A stretch of 64,000 nt of DNA from Desulfatitalea tepidiphila (GTDB lineage: Bacteria; Desulfobacterota; Desulfobacteria; Desulfobacterales; Desulfosarcinaceae): NCBI RefSeq assembly GCF_001293685.1, contig NZ_BCAG01000006.1, forward strand, positions 804,699 to 868,698. Direction: 5' to 3'. A program made the position numbers and the translations under genes. Below, one piece after another: positions 43,863-53,968 of the stretch (position 1 is the first letter of the stretch; every line of letters begins with the position of its first letter). The notes under the pieces were generated by a model. The model worked only from the letters and a program-made list of their open reading frames with translations. It did not search any database and was not told the origin of the DNA.

Positions 43863-44780
43863 ATGAACGAAGCAGACAAAACCATTTTATGTCGACTGAT
43901 CCGCGATCACGAAGATCTGGTGGGCTCCTCGCGTGCCACCATGCTGGCCCTTCAGGCCTTCAAGGCCTCCATCCAGGAGCTCAAGTGCGCCCCGGAGGAG
44001 ATCCCCAACCAATATGCCGCCCTGGTCGATGCCATCAAAAACACCCGGCCCAAGATCGTTCCCCTGATTCACCTCATCGAGGAGTTCGAAACCGAAATGG
44101 CCCCCCATTTCGGCGCGGAGGCGGATCAATTGCGGGAAAAGGCGTGCGAGATCCTGCAGGCCAAGCATGATCGTATAAAAGAGAAGGTGGCCCGGATCAT
44201 CCAGATCGGGCTCGATTGTATCGACGACGGCGACGTGATCGTCATGCACACGGCCAGCTCCGATGTGACCAGGATGATCGCGCTGGCCAAGGAGGTGATG
44301 GAACGTCGTCTCCAGGTGATCGTGCTCAAACAGGACTTCATCAAGACCAAGAAGCTGATCGATATTCTCAAGCAGGCGCAGGTCGAGCTGGAAACCGTGC
44401 CCGAATTCTCGTTGAGCCACTACATCGGCAAGGCCAACAAAATGCTCACCGGCGCCCTATCCATTACCCATGACATGAAGGTGGTTTCGGCCGTGGGCAC
44501 GGCCAACGTCGCCAGCCTGTGCCATTTTCACAAGATTCCGGTCTACCTTTTTGCCAACACGCTCAAGTTTTCCCACGGGTTGAGCGAGGATCAGTGCATC
44601 CACGAAAAGCGGGTGGCCACCGTCCAGAACAACACCAACTATGTGCTGACCACCTATTCCCACGACATGCTGGATCTGGACATGGTCGATTTTCTCATCA
44701 CAGAAGAGGGGATCTTTCCCAAAGATAAGATCGGCTCCTACGTCCAAGAGATTCAGTCGAGGCGCCTCGGCTGTTGTTAA
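43863..44780 (+). CDS. eIF2B alpha/beta/delta-like protein
   Basis: 305 residues with the pattern of the eIF2B-alpha / ribose-1,5-bisphosphate isomerase / MtnA superfamily: GDVIVMHTASSDVTRMIALA near residue 122, then ELETVPEFSLSHYIGKANKML near 177, and GTANVASLCHFHKIPVYLFA near 210. Bacterial members often isomerise sugar phosphates. It may be cotranscribed with the transporter. The stop TAA is directly followed by repeat B copy 3. Confidence 0.78.
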   Translation: MNEADKTILCRLIRDHEDLVGSSRATMLALQAFKASIQELKCAPEEIPNQYAALVDAIKNTRPKIVPLIHLIEEFETEMAPHFGAEADQLREKACEILQAKHDRIKEKVARIIQIGLDCIDDGDVIVMHTASSDVTRMIALAKEVMERRLQVIVLKQDFIKTKKLIDILKQAQVELETVPEFSLSHYIGKANKMLTGALSITHDMKVVSAVGTANVASLCHFHKIPVYLFANTLKFSHGLSEDQCIHEKRVATVQNNTNYVLTTYSHDMLDLDMVDFLITEEGIFPKDKIGSYVQEIQSRRLGCC

Positions 44781-44781
44781 A

Positions 44782-44924
44782 CGTGTCCGTCCAAAAATGG
44801 CCAATTGGCCCGATATCGGTGTTGCGCGAAAAATTTAATCCTCGGAATATCGACCATATGCCTGCGGTTAAATTTTTCTTGCGCCTTGATCTCGACCCAA
44901 TTTGCCTATTTGTGGACGGACACT
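44782..44924 (+). repeat. Family B palindromic repeat, copy 3 (143 bp)
   Basis: It begins CGTGTCCGTCC one base after the eIF2B-like stop and ends with GTGGACGGACACT. Length and internal structure match the other copies. Confidence 0.85.
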
Positions 44925-45001
44925 TAACTGTCCAAAGTGTCGAGCTGAACGGAAATCCTCCACCCGGCCAACGAATGCCAGACACCCAACCCCCAACTGA
45001 T

Positions 45002-47587
45002 TCACGCCGCTGGCCGAAACACCATCCGGTCTCCCTCGGCCGCCACGCGCAACGAGGCGCCGTCGGCAATCTCGCCCTTTAAGATGGCCATGGCCAGGGG
45101 GTTCTCGATGTGGTGCTGGATGGCCCGCTTGAGCGGCCGGGCGCCGTACACCGGATCGTATCCGATCTCGATCAACAGTCGCTTGGCACTATCTTCCAAT
45201 TCCAGTGTGATCTTGCGATCCGCCAACCGTTTGGCCAGACGTCCGATCTGGATCTCCACGATGGCCCCGATCTGATCGGCCGACAGGTTGAAGAAGATGA
45301 TCGTCTCGTCGATGCGGTTGAGAAACTCCGGCTTGAACTGAGCCCGCAGCGCCTCGGTCACGCGCCTTTCCATTTCGCTGCGCTGATTGCTGCCCAACTC
45401 CTGGATGTACTGGCTGCCCACGTTGGAGGTCATGATGATGATCGTGTTCTTGAAATCCACAGTCTTGCCGTGGCCGTCGGTCATGCGGCCGTCGTCCAGG
45501 ATCTGCAGGAGTACGTTGAACACCTCGGGATGGGCCTTTTCGATCTCGTCGAAGAGCACCACCGAATAGGGACGCCGCCGCACCGCCTCGGTGAGATACC
45601 CCCCCTCCTCATAGCCCACATAGCCCGGGGGAGCGCCGATCAGCCGCGCCACCGAATGCTTTTCCATGTATTCGGACATATCGACCCGCACGATGGCCTG
45701 TTCGTCGTCGAAGATGAATTCGGCCAGGGCCTTGGCCAGTTCGGTCTTGCCCACGCCGGTAGGTCCCATGAAGATGAACGAACCGATGGGCCGGTTGGGG
45801 TCCTGCAGCCCCGAACGGGCCCGCCGCACGGCGTTGGAAACCGCCTCGATGGCCCGTTTCTGACCGATGACCCGCCGGCTCAGGCGATCCTCCATACCCA
45901 CCAGTTTTTCCCGTTCGCTCTCGAGCATGCGGCTGACCGGGATCCCGGTCCAGCGGGCCACCACCTCGGCCACGTCTTCGTCGTCGACCTCTTCCTTGAG
46001 CATTTTTCGTTCGGCCTGCAGGGCTTCCAGTTCGGCCCGGGCCGTTTCCATCTGCTTGTTCAGCTCGATGGCCCGGCCGTAACGCAGTTCGGCCACACGG
46101 GCCAGATCCCCTTCCCGTTCAGCCTTCTGCTGGGCGATGCCCACCTGCTCCAGCTCCTCCTTGATCTTGCGGATGGTTTCGATGGCCCTCTTTTCGCGAT
46201 CCCAATGGGCCTTCATCTGGGCCAGGTTGGCGCGTGCGGCCTCAAGGTCGTTCTCCAGCTTGGCCAACCGTTCGCGGGAGGCCGCATCGGTCTCCTTTTT
46301 CAGGGCCTGGCGTTCGATTTCGGCCTGGGTGATTTTGCGCTGCACCTCGTCGATTTCGACCGGCATGGAATCGATCTCGATGCGCAGCTTGGAGGCGCAT
46401 TCGTCGATCAAATCGATGGCCTTGTCCGGTAAAAAGCGGTCGGCGATGTAGCGGTCCGATAGGGTAGCGGCGGCCACGATGGCCGAATCCTTGATGCGCA
46501 CGCCGTGGTGCACCTCGTACTTTTCCTTGAGGCCACGCAGGATGGAGATGGTGTCTTCGACCGTGGGTTCGGTCACCAGCACCGGCTGGAAGCGCCGCTC
46601 CAGGGCCGCATCTTTTTCGATATGCTTGCGGTATTCGTTGATGGTGGTGGCGCCCACGCAGCGCAGGGTGCCGCGCGCCAGGGCCGGCTTGAGCATGTTG
46701 GAGGCGTCCATGGCCCCCTCGGCCGCGCCGGCGCCCACCAGGGTGTGCAGTTCGTCGATGAACAGGATCACCTCGCCCTCGGCCTTTTCCACCTCCTTGA
46801 GCACGGCCTTGAGCCGGTCCTCGAACTCGCCGCGATATTTTGCGCCGGCGATCAGGGCGCCCATGTCCAGCGCCACCAGACGCCGATTTTTGAGGCTCTC
46901 GGATACGTCCCCGGCCACGATGCGCTGGGCGAGCCCTTCGACGATGGCCGTCTTGCCTACGCCCGGCTCGCCGATGAGCACCGGGTTGTTTTTGGTGCGC
47001 CGGGAGAGCACCTGCACGATACGCCGGATTTCGTCGTCGCGGCCGATGACCGGGTCGATCTTGCCCAGGCGGGCCAGTTCGGTCAAGTCGCGGCTGAACT
47101 TGTCCAGGGCCTGGTATTTTTCCTCGGGATTGGGGTCGGTGATGCGCTGGCTGCCGCGGATCTCCATGAGCACTTTCAATATGGCATCCCGGTCCACTCC
47201 GTAACGCTGCAGGATCCTGCGTGCATCGCCGCTCTTGTCGTCCACCACGGCCAGAAGGATGTGCTCGATGCTGACATACTCGTCCTTCATTTTGTCGGCT
47301 TCGGCAAATGCCCGCTCCAAAACGGCCTTGGCCCGGGGCGACAAATAGACATCGCCGGCACCGGTGATCTTGGGCAGACGCTCCAGCGCCGCGGTGGCCT
47401 CCTGGGCGATGGCGCCGGGACTAACGCCCAGTTTGCGCAGAATCGCATTAGCCACGCCCTCGCGTTCGGCGAGCATGGTCACGAGCAGGTGCTCGGGTTC
47501 GATTTGCTGGTGGTTGAAGCGATTGGCCGTACTCTGGGCACTTTGAATCAGCTCCTGGGACTTAATGGTAAACTTGTCGAAACGCAT
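45002..47587 (-). CDS. clpB: ATP-dependent chaperone ClpB
   Basis: 861 codons. Clp-N repeats at the N-terminus, first AAA domain with Walker [11 protein letters not shown] near residue 205 and [10 protein letters not shown] near 280, the coiled-coil M domain (~410-530, many Lys/Glu/Arg), and the second AAA domain with [12 protein letters not shown] near 605 and [15 protein letters not shown] near 675. The disaggregase works with DnaK. The ATG at 47587 has GGGGAGGAG upstream; a TTGACA lies about 70 bp upstream, but no clear heat-shock sigma-32 or CIRCE site is seen. Confidence 0.96.
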   Translation of the reverse strand: MRFDKFTIKSQELIQSAQSTANRFNHQQIEPEHLLVTMLAEREGVANAILRKLGVSPGAIAQEATAALERLPKITGAGDVYLSPRAKAVLERAFAEADKMKDEYVSIEHILLAVVDDKSGDARRILQRYGVDRDAILKVLMEIRGSQRITDPNPEEKYQALDKFSRDLTELARLGKIDPVIGRDDEIRRIVQVLSRRTKNNPVLIGEPGVGKTAIVEGLAQRIVAGDVSESLKNRRLVALDMGALIAGAKYRGEFEDRLKAVLKEVEKAEGEVILFIDELHTLVGAGAAEGAMDASNMLKPALARGTLRCVGATTINEYRKHIEKDAALERRFQPVLVTEPTVEDTISILRGLKEKYEVHHGVRIKDSAIVAAATLSDRYIADRFLPDKAIDLIDECASKLRIEIDSMPVEIDEVQRKITQAEIERQALKKETDAASRERLAKLENDLEAARANLAQMKAHWDREKRAIETIRKIKEELEQVGIAQQKAEREGDLARVAELRYGRAIELNKQMETARAELEALQAERKMLKEEVDDEDVAEVVARWTGIPVSRMLESEREKLVGMEDRLSRRVIGQKRAIEAVSNAVRRARSGLQDPNRPIGSFIFMGPTGVGKTELAKALAEFIFDDEQAIVRVDMSEYMEKHSVARLIGAPPGYVGYEEGGYLTEAVRRRPYSVVLFDEIEKAHPEVFNVLLQILDDGRMTDGHGKTVDFKNTIIIMTSNVGSQYIQELGSNQRSEMERRVTEALRAQFKPEFLNRIDETIIFFNLSADQIGAIVEIQIGRLAKRLADRKITLELEDSAKRLLIEIGYDPVYGARPLKRAIQHHIENPLAMAILKGEIADGASLRVAAEGDRMVFRPAA

Positions 47588-47819
47588 ATCTCCTCCCCAA
47601 ATCAATGGTCTGTTTTTTGCATAAAAGCTATGAGAGATTAATCATGTCCGATGGGTTGTCAAACCGCTATGGCACCGAATCGGCAGGCGATCATGGCGAT
47701 GGCCATCGGAATCGGGACGCCGGGCCACTGGCAGGACGACCGACCGGCGAGACAAATTTTGTCACCGCGCGACCCGGAACCGCCGGTGGCAGGACACGAT
47801 AGCGTGAGGAAAACCGACA

Positions 47820-48566
47820 ATGTCGAAACTTATACTAATGTTCAAAGACAAAATCCTGTCGGCTTACCCCTTGAGTGCAGGGGACCGGCTGACCATCGGC
47901 CGGCGGACCGACAACAATATGGTCATCGAGAACCTGGCGGTATCCGGTCACCACGCCCGGGTCGATCATCAGGGCGATCGTATTTTGTTAACTGATTTGG
48001 ACAGTAAAAACGGGACATTCTGCAACGGCCAGCGCATCACCCAGATCGTGCTCAACAACAACGACGAGGTCACTATCGGTAAACATGTGCTGAAAGCCGA
48101 CTGGTCCGATACCATTGTCGTGGAGCGATCGGACGAGGCCTTCGACACCCTTCCAGGGAATCTGGACACCGCAAGCACGATCCTGATGACGGACGCCTAT
48201 GCCAAAGGCGGGAAAAACAGGTCGGCATCCGCAAAACCCAAAACGGTGCGTCCCAAAAACGACCGCCTCGCTTTTCTGGCCGGCGGCGAAGGCACCCGTT
48301 CGTTGCCAGAGCGGCAGTTGGCCATCGGTATCAACCCGGACGCGGATATCGTCATCGGTGGCTTGTGGGCCGTGCTGATGGGCGGTCCGGCGGCGGTAAT
48401 TACCAAACAGGCGGGGGACTACTTTTTGAGATATGCCGGCGGATGGATCAAGCCCAAACGGAACGGCGCCCGCGTCAAGGGCACCGTGAAACTCAACCAC
48501 GAGGATGTGGTGGAGGTGGGGCCGATCAAACTCGAGGTGCAATTGTGCGAGCGGGTGGCCGCGTGA
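47820..48566 (+). CDS. FHA domain protein
   Basis: 248 residues. A canonical FHA domain occupies the N-terminus (LTIGRRTDNNMVIE, SGHHARV and DLDSKNGTFCNGQ, residues ~24-75), which binds phosphothreonine. After a linker with TAST and Lys/Arg runs there is a second, weaker FHA-like beta domain (ERQLAIGINPDADIVIGG near 160). It is 70 bp upstream of a divergent protein kinase on the same strand, and the two probably form a phospho-signalling pair. Confidence 0.85.
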   Translation: MSKLILMFKDKILSAYPLSAGDRLTIGRRTDNNMVIENLAVSGHHARVDHQGDRILLTDLDSKNGTFCNGQRITQIVLNNNDEVTIGKHVLKADWSDTIVVERSDEAFDTLPGNLDTASTILMTDAYAKGGKNRSASAKPKTVRPKNDRLAFLAGGEGTRSLPERQLAIGINPDADIVIGGLWAVLMGGPAAVITKQAGDYFLRYAGGWIKPKRNGARVKGTVKLNHEDVVEVGPIKLEVQLCERVAA

Positions 48567-48637
48567 CCCGTCGCCGGAACGAACCGATTGTCTTTCATGG
48601 CTTGAGCGGCCATGTGTGCATAAAATTTTAAACGACG

Positions 48638-51043
48638 ATGCCCAAACGCCTTATCCTATTCATGCGTCTCATCACTGTGCTCGTGTTGTCCGCGCTCTTG
48701 TGGGGTGGCGTTTGCCCGGCAATATCAGGAGAGTCGCCGGCCGGCGGTCGCCTTGCAGCCCAGGTTCGGTTGGAGCGCCCAGCCCCGTCCGACCCGTCCG
48801 GCTTGGATGGGTCCGCCGGAGAAAACGGTCTCCGAAAATTGCTCGGCGCAATCGAGGTGGACAAGGAGGCCCTCAAGCTTTACGCCAAATGGGTTATCGG
48901 CGCGCCTGTGCTGGTGGTTGCCATCCTGATTGCCATGCTGTTGCGACCCCGTCGCACGCCGGAAGCCGACGCCAGGCACGCCGCTCATCCGCTGAGTGCA
49001 CCCCGGCGAACGGGCACTGCTGTTCCCAAAACCATTTTGCCGCGGAAAACCTCCCGCCCGACGGCGAAACTCTCTGACCAGCAACAGGTGCTGCGCTTTT
49101 TTCTTCAGCTGTTCAAACGGCAGCAGGGGGCTGACCCGGATTCACCCGCCCAGCTCGTCCGCACCGAGATGCGTCTTACCTGCCCCAATGAAACCTACGA
49201 GATGCGCATCCTTCAAAGCGACGAATGGGTGACCCGCCGCATGTCCATCGGCATGCTGGGCCAGGGTGGCGGCAGTCGCAGTCGGTGCTTTTATGTGATC
49301 TATGATTCCCATATGGTGATTAAAATCCCGCCAGTGCCCATGAATCGGTTCGGCGATTACAAACGCCAGATCGCAGCCGAGGGGCGCATCGTCGATCGGT
49401 TGGCGCCCAGACCGTGCATCGTGCCGCGAGTGTCGGTTATCCTGAAGGCGGTCCAGCCGTTGGCCGACAGCGAAAAGCTTCCCGAAGAGGTGCTGGAAGA
49501 AAGGTATGTTCGCCTGTTGCAGTCCGACGGCGAGCTGCAGGAACACCTGAAAATCGACGATTCCTTTGCCTTTTTCATGGATCTGGCCAAACACTGTTTT
49601 CTCAGCGCCACCCTCGAGGAGATTCACAACGGTTACCACCAGCTCATGGCCGAGGCGCGTCAGCATCCGGAATTGCTGTGGGACCAGCACGGATTCATCT
49701 GTCGCTATGGCGAGGCGGCCGGACCGGTCTGTCAGGCCCTCCAGGATGCCTATTATCGGTGTGAAGGCCAGATGCGCGACGTGCTCGAACAGGTCGGCGC
49801 CAGTAAAACCGTGCCCACCTACCACCTCAAGCAGTGGTTTCTATCCCACATGGCCGGGGAATCTCTGCGACGAGAGGAGGTTGCGCTGCCTGCCGAAACG
49901 GTCGAACAACTCAACCGATTGCTGGCCGAGGTGGTCCGTACGCATCGCTTCCAAGTCGACTTGTATCGTCGCCACCTGACCGATTACATTCGCGAAACGC
50001 GATTTTCCCAACATCGACGGCAATTCGAGAGCCTGGCGACCAATATGTTGGACCTGCTGGCCTGGATCGGTCAACGTGGATTGGCCCTGCGCGACTTGAA
50101 ACCGGAGAATCTCTTCGTGGCCGGAAATCCGGACGACTATCCCGTCTTTCTCAATCATCCCGACAAATTCTCCATCGGCCTGATAGACGTGGAGACAGCC
50201 GTATTCACCGATGCCGAAGATCCGATCCTGATACCCCAGCCCCAACTGGCCGGAACCCCCCTGTATGCCACCCCGACCCATCTCATGTCCAATGCCATTC
50301 TACTGGAAGCCTACGAGGACCTGCCCACCATTCTGCATCTTCAGGACTGGTTCGCCACCATCGCCATCATCTTCAAGCTGGTCAGCGGCGAGAACCTGTT
50401 CGCCACCACCGCCCACGTTTTTCCAGAGATCCTCAACCGGCTCAAGGTGGTCGACCCGGCCGGACCGGACCTGATGGACGAGGTGATCCGCATCAACCGG
50501 CTCTTCTGGAACAGCGCCGTGGCTGAGTTTCAAACCAACATGGCCATGCACGCCGACCTGTTCGCCCGCGTGGATGTCACCATACCCCAGGCGCTGGTCG
50601 GAGACATTGCAGACGGGCTCAAGGCGGATCTGAGGGAGATCGAAAATATGGTCGGCCAGGCGGTCAGCGATCAATCCTTTTTCAGCAGCGGTGATAAACG
50701 CCGCTATCTTAAAGAGGCCCCCGCCGAAAAAATCGGCCAGATGAGAAGCAAGCTCACCCAGGAGATGGAGAGCGGCGAGGACAAACCCCAGCACCGGGAA
50801 GAAGTGTTGCTCTATTTTGAGCTCCTCGAAAGGCTCAAGGCGCGCCAGGAAAAGATCCAGCAGGCCGAGGCGACCCTCAAGGCACCCAGTGCCACCATCA
50901 CCGCCGACCAGTTGCTCGACGCCATGTTCCAGCGCGTCTTCACCGCCATGTATCCGGCCCGCTGGCCGGCTCTGGCTCCCGAACTCTATGGCAGCCGAGC
51001 CTACCTTGCGGAAGACATCACCACCTATCAGGCGACGATGTAG
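48638..51043 (+). CDS. Membrane-anchored divergent Ser/Thr protein kinase
   Basis: 801 residues. A signal or first membrane segment at residues ~8-28 and a second helix at ~88-108 (VIGAPVLVVAILIAMLL) place a short loop outside and the rest in the cytoplasm. Kinase landmarks are a Gly-rich loop GMLGQGGGSRSRC near 208, MVIKIP (ATP Lys) near 227, a catalytic loop LRDLKPENLF near 486 with the usual HRD reading LRD, and LIDVETA near 515 in place of DFG. A ~250-residue helical insert separates the lobes, and a helical C-terminus follows. The missing HRD His and altered DFG make its activity uncertain. Confidence 0.7.
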   Translation: MPKRLILFMRLITVLVLSALLWGGVCPAISGESPAGGRLAAQVRLERPAPSDPSGLDGSAGENGLRKLLGAIEVDKEALKLYAKWVIGAPVLVVAILIAMLLRPRRTPEADARHAAHPLSAPRRTGTAVPKTILPRKTSRPTAKLSDQQQVLRFFLQLFKRQQGADPDSPAQLVRTEMRLTCPNETYEMRILQSDEWVTRRMSIGMLGQGGGSRSRCFYVIYDSHMVIKIPPVPMNRFGDYKRQIAAEGRIVDRLAPRPCIVPRVSVILKAVQPLADSEKLPEEVLEERYVRLLQSDGELQEHLKIDDSFAFFMDLAKHCFLSATLEEIHNGYHQLMAEARQHPELLWDQHGFICRYGEAAGPVCQALQDAYYRCEGQMRDVLEQVGASKTVPTYHLKQWFLSHMAGESLRREEVALPAETVEQLNRLLAEVVRTHRFQVDLYRRHLTDYIRETRFSQHRRQFESLATNMLDLLAWIGQRGLALRDLKPENLFVAGNPDDYPVFLNHPDKFSIGLIDVETAVFTDAEDPILIPQPQLAGTPLYATPTHLMSNAILLEAYEDLPTILHLQDWFATIAIIFKLVSGENLFATTAHVFPEILNRLKVVDPAGPDLMDEVIRINRLFWNSAVAEFQTNMAMHADLFARVDVTIPQALVGDIADGLKADLREIENMVGQAVSDQSFFSSGDKRRYLKEAPAEKIGQMRSKLTQEMESGEDKPQHREEVLLYFELLERLKARQEKIQQAEATLKAPSATITADQLLDAMFQRVFTAMYPARWPALAPELYGSRAYLAEDITTYQATM

Positions 51044-51053
51044 GCGCCGCGGT

Positions 51054-51491
51054 CTAAAAGCGGTTTTTCAGGATGAAATTTTCCACGTCGTCGGGATGGA
51101 CGAATGCTTCTGAAATGGCACGGTGACGGATGGAAATTCCGGCCGTATGCACCGTTTCCGGTTTGCCGCTGACCAGTGGATGCCAGGGGGGCAGCTCTTT
51201 TCCGGCGGCCACCAGGCGATAGGCGCAGGTTCGCGGCAGCCAGTGGAGTCTGGGGATATTGCCCGGTGTCAGTTCCAGGCAATCCGGGACGAGAACGTGG
51301 CGCAGCTCGTATTGGTCACAGCGGCAGGTTTCGATGTTCAGCAGATGACACGCCACCCAGGTATAGTAGACCTTGCCGGTGGTGGGATTTTTGAGTTTCT
51401 GCAGACAGCAACGCCCGCAGCCGTCGCACAGGGCTTCCCATTGCGCCGGCGTGAGCTGGTCCAGGGTGTTGTTTTTCCAGAAAGGGTCCAC
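51054..51491 (-). CDS. YcgN/YkgJ family cysteine cluster protein
   Basis: 145 residues. The family motif CDGCGRCC is at residues ~22-29, with further Cys in ACHLLNIETCRCDQY near 48 and TCAYRLV near 88, a probable zinc or Fe-S cluster set. The function is not established. It starts 4 bp from the end of the flavin oxidoreductase gene and follows it in one unit. Confidence 0.88.
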   Translation of the reverse strand: MDPFWKNNTLDQLTPAQWEALCDGCGRCCLQKLKNPTTGKVYYTWVACHLLNIETCRCDQYELRHVLVPDCLELTPGNIPRLHWLPRTCAYRLVAAGKELPPWHPLVSGKPETVHTAGISIRHRAISEAFVHPDDVENFILKNRF

Positions 51492-51495
51492 GGCG

Positions 51496-52614
51496 CTAAA
51501 CGAACTTTTCCTTCCAGGCTTTCATTTTTTCGGCCGGCCAGCGCACGCAAAAGGCCGGTCGCCCTTTCATAACCATCTGCATGCAGGCCTCGCCGCAGCT
51601 CGGATCGCAGTGAATGATCTCGTCTTCCCGGCCGTCGCGGACCTTCAGCGGCCATTGGGGATCGGCCCACAAGACGCGGGCCAGGCCGATCAGGTCGGTA
51701 TTGCCTTGGGCGACGGCCTGTTCGGCGATGGCGCCGGTGGACAGACGGCCGGCGGCGATGACCGGCACATCGACCTGTTCGCGAATGGCCGCCGCCAGAT
51801 CGAGCATGTAGCCGGTCTGTTTTGATTTTTCCACGATCTCGGGCCGCGAAAAGGATTCGTAGGTCCCCCCCATCACGGAGATGTAGGCGATGCCCGCATC
51901 CGCCAGGGTTTTGGCGAATCGGCGCGAATCCTCCAATTGCAGACCGCCGGGCAGCCATTCATCGGCCAGAAAGCGGTAGCCCACAGGAAGGTGACCCACT
52001 GCCGCTTTCACCTGTCCCAGCACTTCCAGGGCGAAGCGCTGGCGGTTGTCGAGACTGCCGCCGTAGCGGTCGTCGCGGCGGTTGGTGTGCGGAGAGAGGA
52101 ATTGGGCCAGCAGGTACCCGGTACCGCCGTGCAGTTCGACCATGTCGAACCCAGCGGCCTTGGCCCGCGCCGCGGCCTGGGAATAGCAGCCGATGATGTG
52201 CTGAATGGTCGATTCGTCCAGGGCCCTGGGCATTCGGCGGAAGGTCTCCACGGCGGATGGCGCCAGCGGTTCGGGGGCAGCGTGGGCAAAGCGTCCCGCA
52301 TGGTTGATCTGCAGGCAGGCCCGGGCACCCGCCTCATGGATAGTTTGGGCCAGGGTGCGCAGGCCATCGAGGCCCTCGTCGGTGTCGGCCCGCAACGTGC
52401 GGTTCGAACCGCTGCCGCCGGGATGATCCACGGTGGCGTTTTCCACCACGACCATGGCTACCCCGCTCTGGGCCATGAGGCGGTAGTGGTCCAATAGCAT
52501 CGGACTGACCGTGCCGCCCTCGCCGGCATAGCCGAGGTAGAGCGGCGCCATGGTCAAGCGGTTGGGCAGGGTCACTCCCTGGATGGTGATGCCGGAAAAC
52601 AAGTGGCTGAACAT
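51496..52614 (-). CDS. NADH:flavin oxidoreductase (old yellow enzyme / 2,4-dienoyl-CoA reductase type)
   Basis: 372 residues, FMN TIM-barrel. Motifs include LPNRLTMAPLYLGYAG near residue 16, ELHGGTGYLLAQFLSP near 160 and DDRYGGSLDNRQRFALE near 181. The C-terminus has C-x3-C-x3-C-x11-C (CDPSCGEAC and the later FCV), close to the 4Fe-4S motif of dienoyl-CoA reductases, but the second FAD domain is absent. The electron acceptor substrate is unknown. Confidence 0.88.
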   Translation of the reverse strand: MFSHLFSGITIQGVTLPNRLTMAPLYLGYAGEGGTVSPMLLDHYRLMAQSGVAMVVVENATVDHPGGSGSNRTLRADTDEGLDGLRTLAQTIHEAGARACLQINHAGRFAHAAPEPLAPSAVETFRRMPRALDESTIQHIIGCYSQAAARAKAAGFDMVELHGGTGYLLAQFLSPHTNRRDDRYGGSLDNRQRFALEVLGQVKAAVGHLPVGYRFLADEWLPGGLQLEDSRRFAKTLADAGIAYISVMGGTYESFSRPEIVEKSKQTGYMLDLAAAIREQVDVPVIAAGRLSTGAIAEQAVAQGNTDLIGLARVLWADPQWPLKVRDGREDEIIHCDPSCGEACMQMVMKGRPAFCVRWPAEKMKAWKEKFV

Positions 52615-52660
52615 GGGTGGGCCTCTTTTCGAGTGGGGTATAAAAAAATTGATGGAACTT

Positions 52661-52810
52661 GTAAAAAGTCGTTGCCGGACGGCGCCGTAAGAAGTTCAAG
52701 ATCAAGGCGCGCGAAATCCCGTGTCCTGAGGCGAACTTGTGGTACGCCGCAAGGACGACGGGATGAGCGCAACGCAGATATTGGACTTCTTACGGTGTCG
52801 TCAAAAGTTA
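52661..52810. repeat. Family C imperfect palindrome (~150 bp, single copy here)
   Basis: The left arm (AAAAAGTCGT...CCGTAAGAAGTTC) is inversely repeated at the right end (GACTTCTTACGG...GTCAAAAG), and an inner hairpin pairs GTACGCCGCAAGGACGACGG with its left partner. No coding content is credible. Confidence 0.55.
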
Positions 52811-52850
52811 TATAGCACGATATGCACTAATACTGGCAGGGTTTTCAATT

Positions 52851-52878
52851 TTGACAGACGGCATCGGCGCGCTATATT
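52851..52878 (+). promoter_or_regulatory. Sigma-70-like promoter for the ChaN gene
   Basis: TTGACA (52851-52856), a 16-bp spacer and TATATT (52873-52878), about 70 bp ahead of the gene. Confidence 0.55.
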
Positions 52879-52948
52879 TGGTCCAGTTCTATGGAGACAC
52901 GGCTTGATAGAGACACTGAGCGAGCAGCATCACCGTAAAGGGGGGCGC

Positions 52949-53806
52949 ATGAAAAAACCGCTAATCGCCTTGACCGTCGCTGTTTATGGGGTGATTCTGG
53001 GTTGCCACGCCATGCTGGGCAGCGAGGCACTGCGTCTATACGACCTGAAACATCAGCAGGAGCTCGAGCCCGTTGCATCCCTGGAGCGCTTGGCCGAGGC
53101 CAGGGTCATTCTGGTGGGGGAGCATCACGCGGTGACTGCGCACCACCGGGCGCAGCTGGAGGTGATCCGCACCCTCGTCGAGGGTGGCAAAAAGGTGGCG
53201 GTGGGTCTGGAGATGTTCCGACGGGAGAGCCAGGAGGATCTGGATCGATGGATCAGCGGCCGCATCGATGAGGCGGAATTCAAGCCGATATACCTGGACA
53301 ACTGGAACTTTGACTGGGTACTCTACCGTCCCATATTCCGGTATGCCCGGCAACAGGGCTTGCCCATGATCGGTCTCAACGTGGATCGCGGTCTCACCAG
53401 GCAGGTGGCCTATCACGGTTTCACGTCCCTGAATGAGGACCAGAAGGCGGCCCTGGGCGCGGTGACCTGCGATGTGACGCCGGCTTACCGTGACTATATC
53501 CGCCAGGCGTACGATGCCCATGTGCATGGGAAGATGAAATTCGACAACTTCTGCGAGGCCCAGCTGATCTGGGATACGGCCATGGCGGTGAACGCGGATA
53601 GATACCTGCGGGCCAATCCGGACACGGTGCTGGTCATCCTGGCCGGCGTCGGGCACGCCCAGAAGCCCGGTATACCGGCGCAGCTCGCCAAAAGGGCGCC
53701 CTGGCCCTATCTCGTCCTCCTCCCTGAAACCCCCGGCAGCTTCGACACCGAACAGGTGGACGAAAAGATGTCGGATTATTTGATAAAAGCCTCTTCGCGG
53801 TTTTGA
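52949..53806 (+). CDS. ChaN family lipoprotein
   Basis: 285 residues. A lipoprotein signal (MKKPLIALTVAVYG, lipobox VILGC at ~16-20) is followed by the ChaN domain with VILVGEHHAVTAHH near residue 52, GLEMFRRESQEDLDRW near 85, and AGVGHAQKPGIP near 230. ChaN binds haem or iron at the membrane surface. The ATG at 52949 is preceded by GGGGG; the signal peptide fixes the start. Confidence 0.85.
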   Translation: MKKPLIALTVAVYGVILGCHAMLGSEALRLYDLKHQQELEPVASLERLAEARVILVGEHHAVTAHHRAQLEVIRTLVEGGKKVAVGLEMFRRESQEDLDRWISGRIDEAEFKPIYLDNWNFDWVLYRPIFRYARQQGLPMIGLNVDRGLTRQVAYHGFTSLNEDQKAALGAVTCDVTPAYRDYIRQAYDAHVHGKMKFDNFCEAQLIWDTAMAVNADRYLRANPDTVLVILAGVGHAQKPGIPAQLAKRAPWPYLVLLPETPGSFDTEQVDEKMSDYLIKASSRF

Positions 53807-53825
53807 AGGCCGGCCGTCACCATTA

Positions 53826-53968
53826 AGTGCCCGTCCACAAATAGGCAAATTGGGTCGAGATCAAGGCGCGCGAAAAATTTAACCGCAGGCATATGGTCGA
53901 TATTCCGAGGATTAAATTTTTCGTGCAACGTCGATATCGGGCCAATTGGCCATTTGTGGACGGGCACT
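53826..53968 (-). repeat. Family B palindromic repeat, copy 4 (143 bp, inverted)
   Basis: It begins AGTGCCCGTCCACAAATAGG, the opposite orientation to the other copies, and ends in GTGGACGGGCACT. Its last two bases form part of the stop codon of the J-domain gene. Confidence 0.85.

Noticed and set aside
47605..47802. A short plus-strand frame between clpB and the FHA gene
   Set aside because: No ribosome site, biased low-complexity translation, and it lies in the clpB promoter region.
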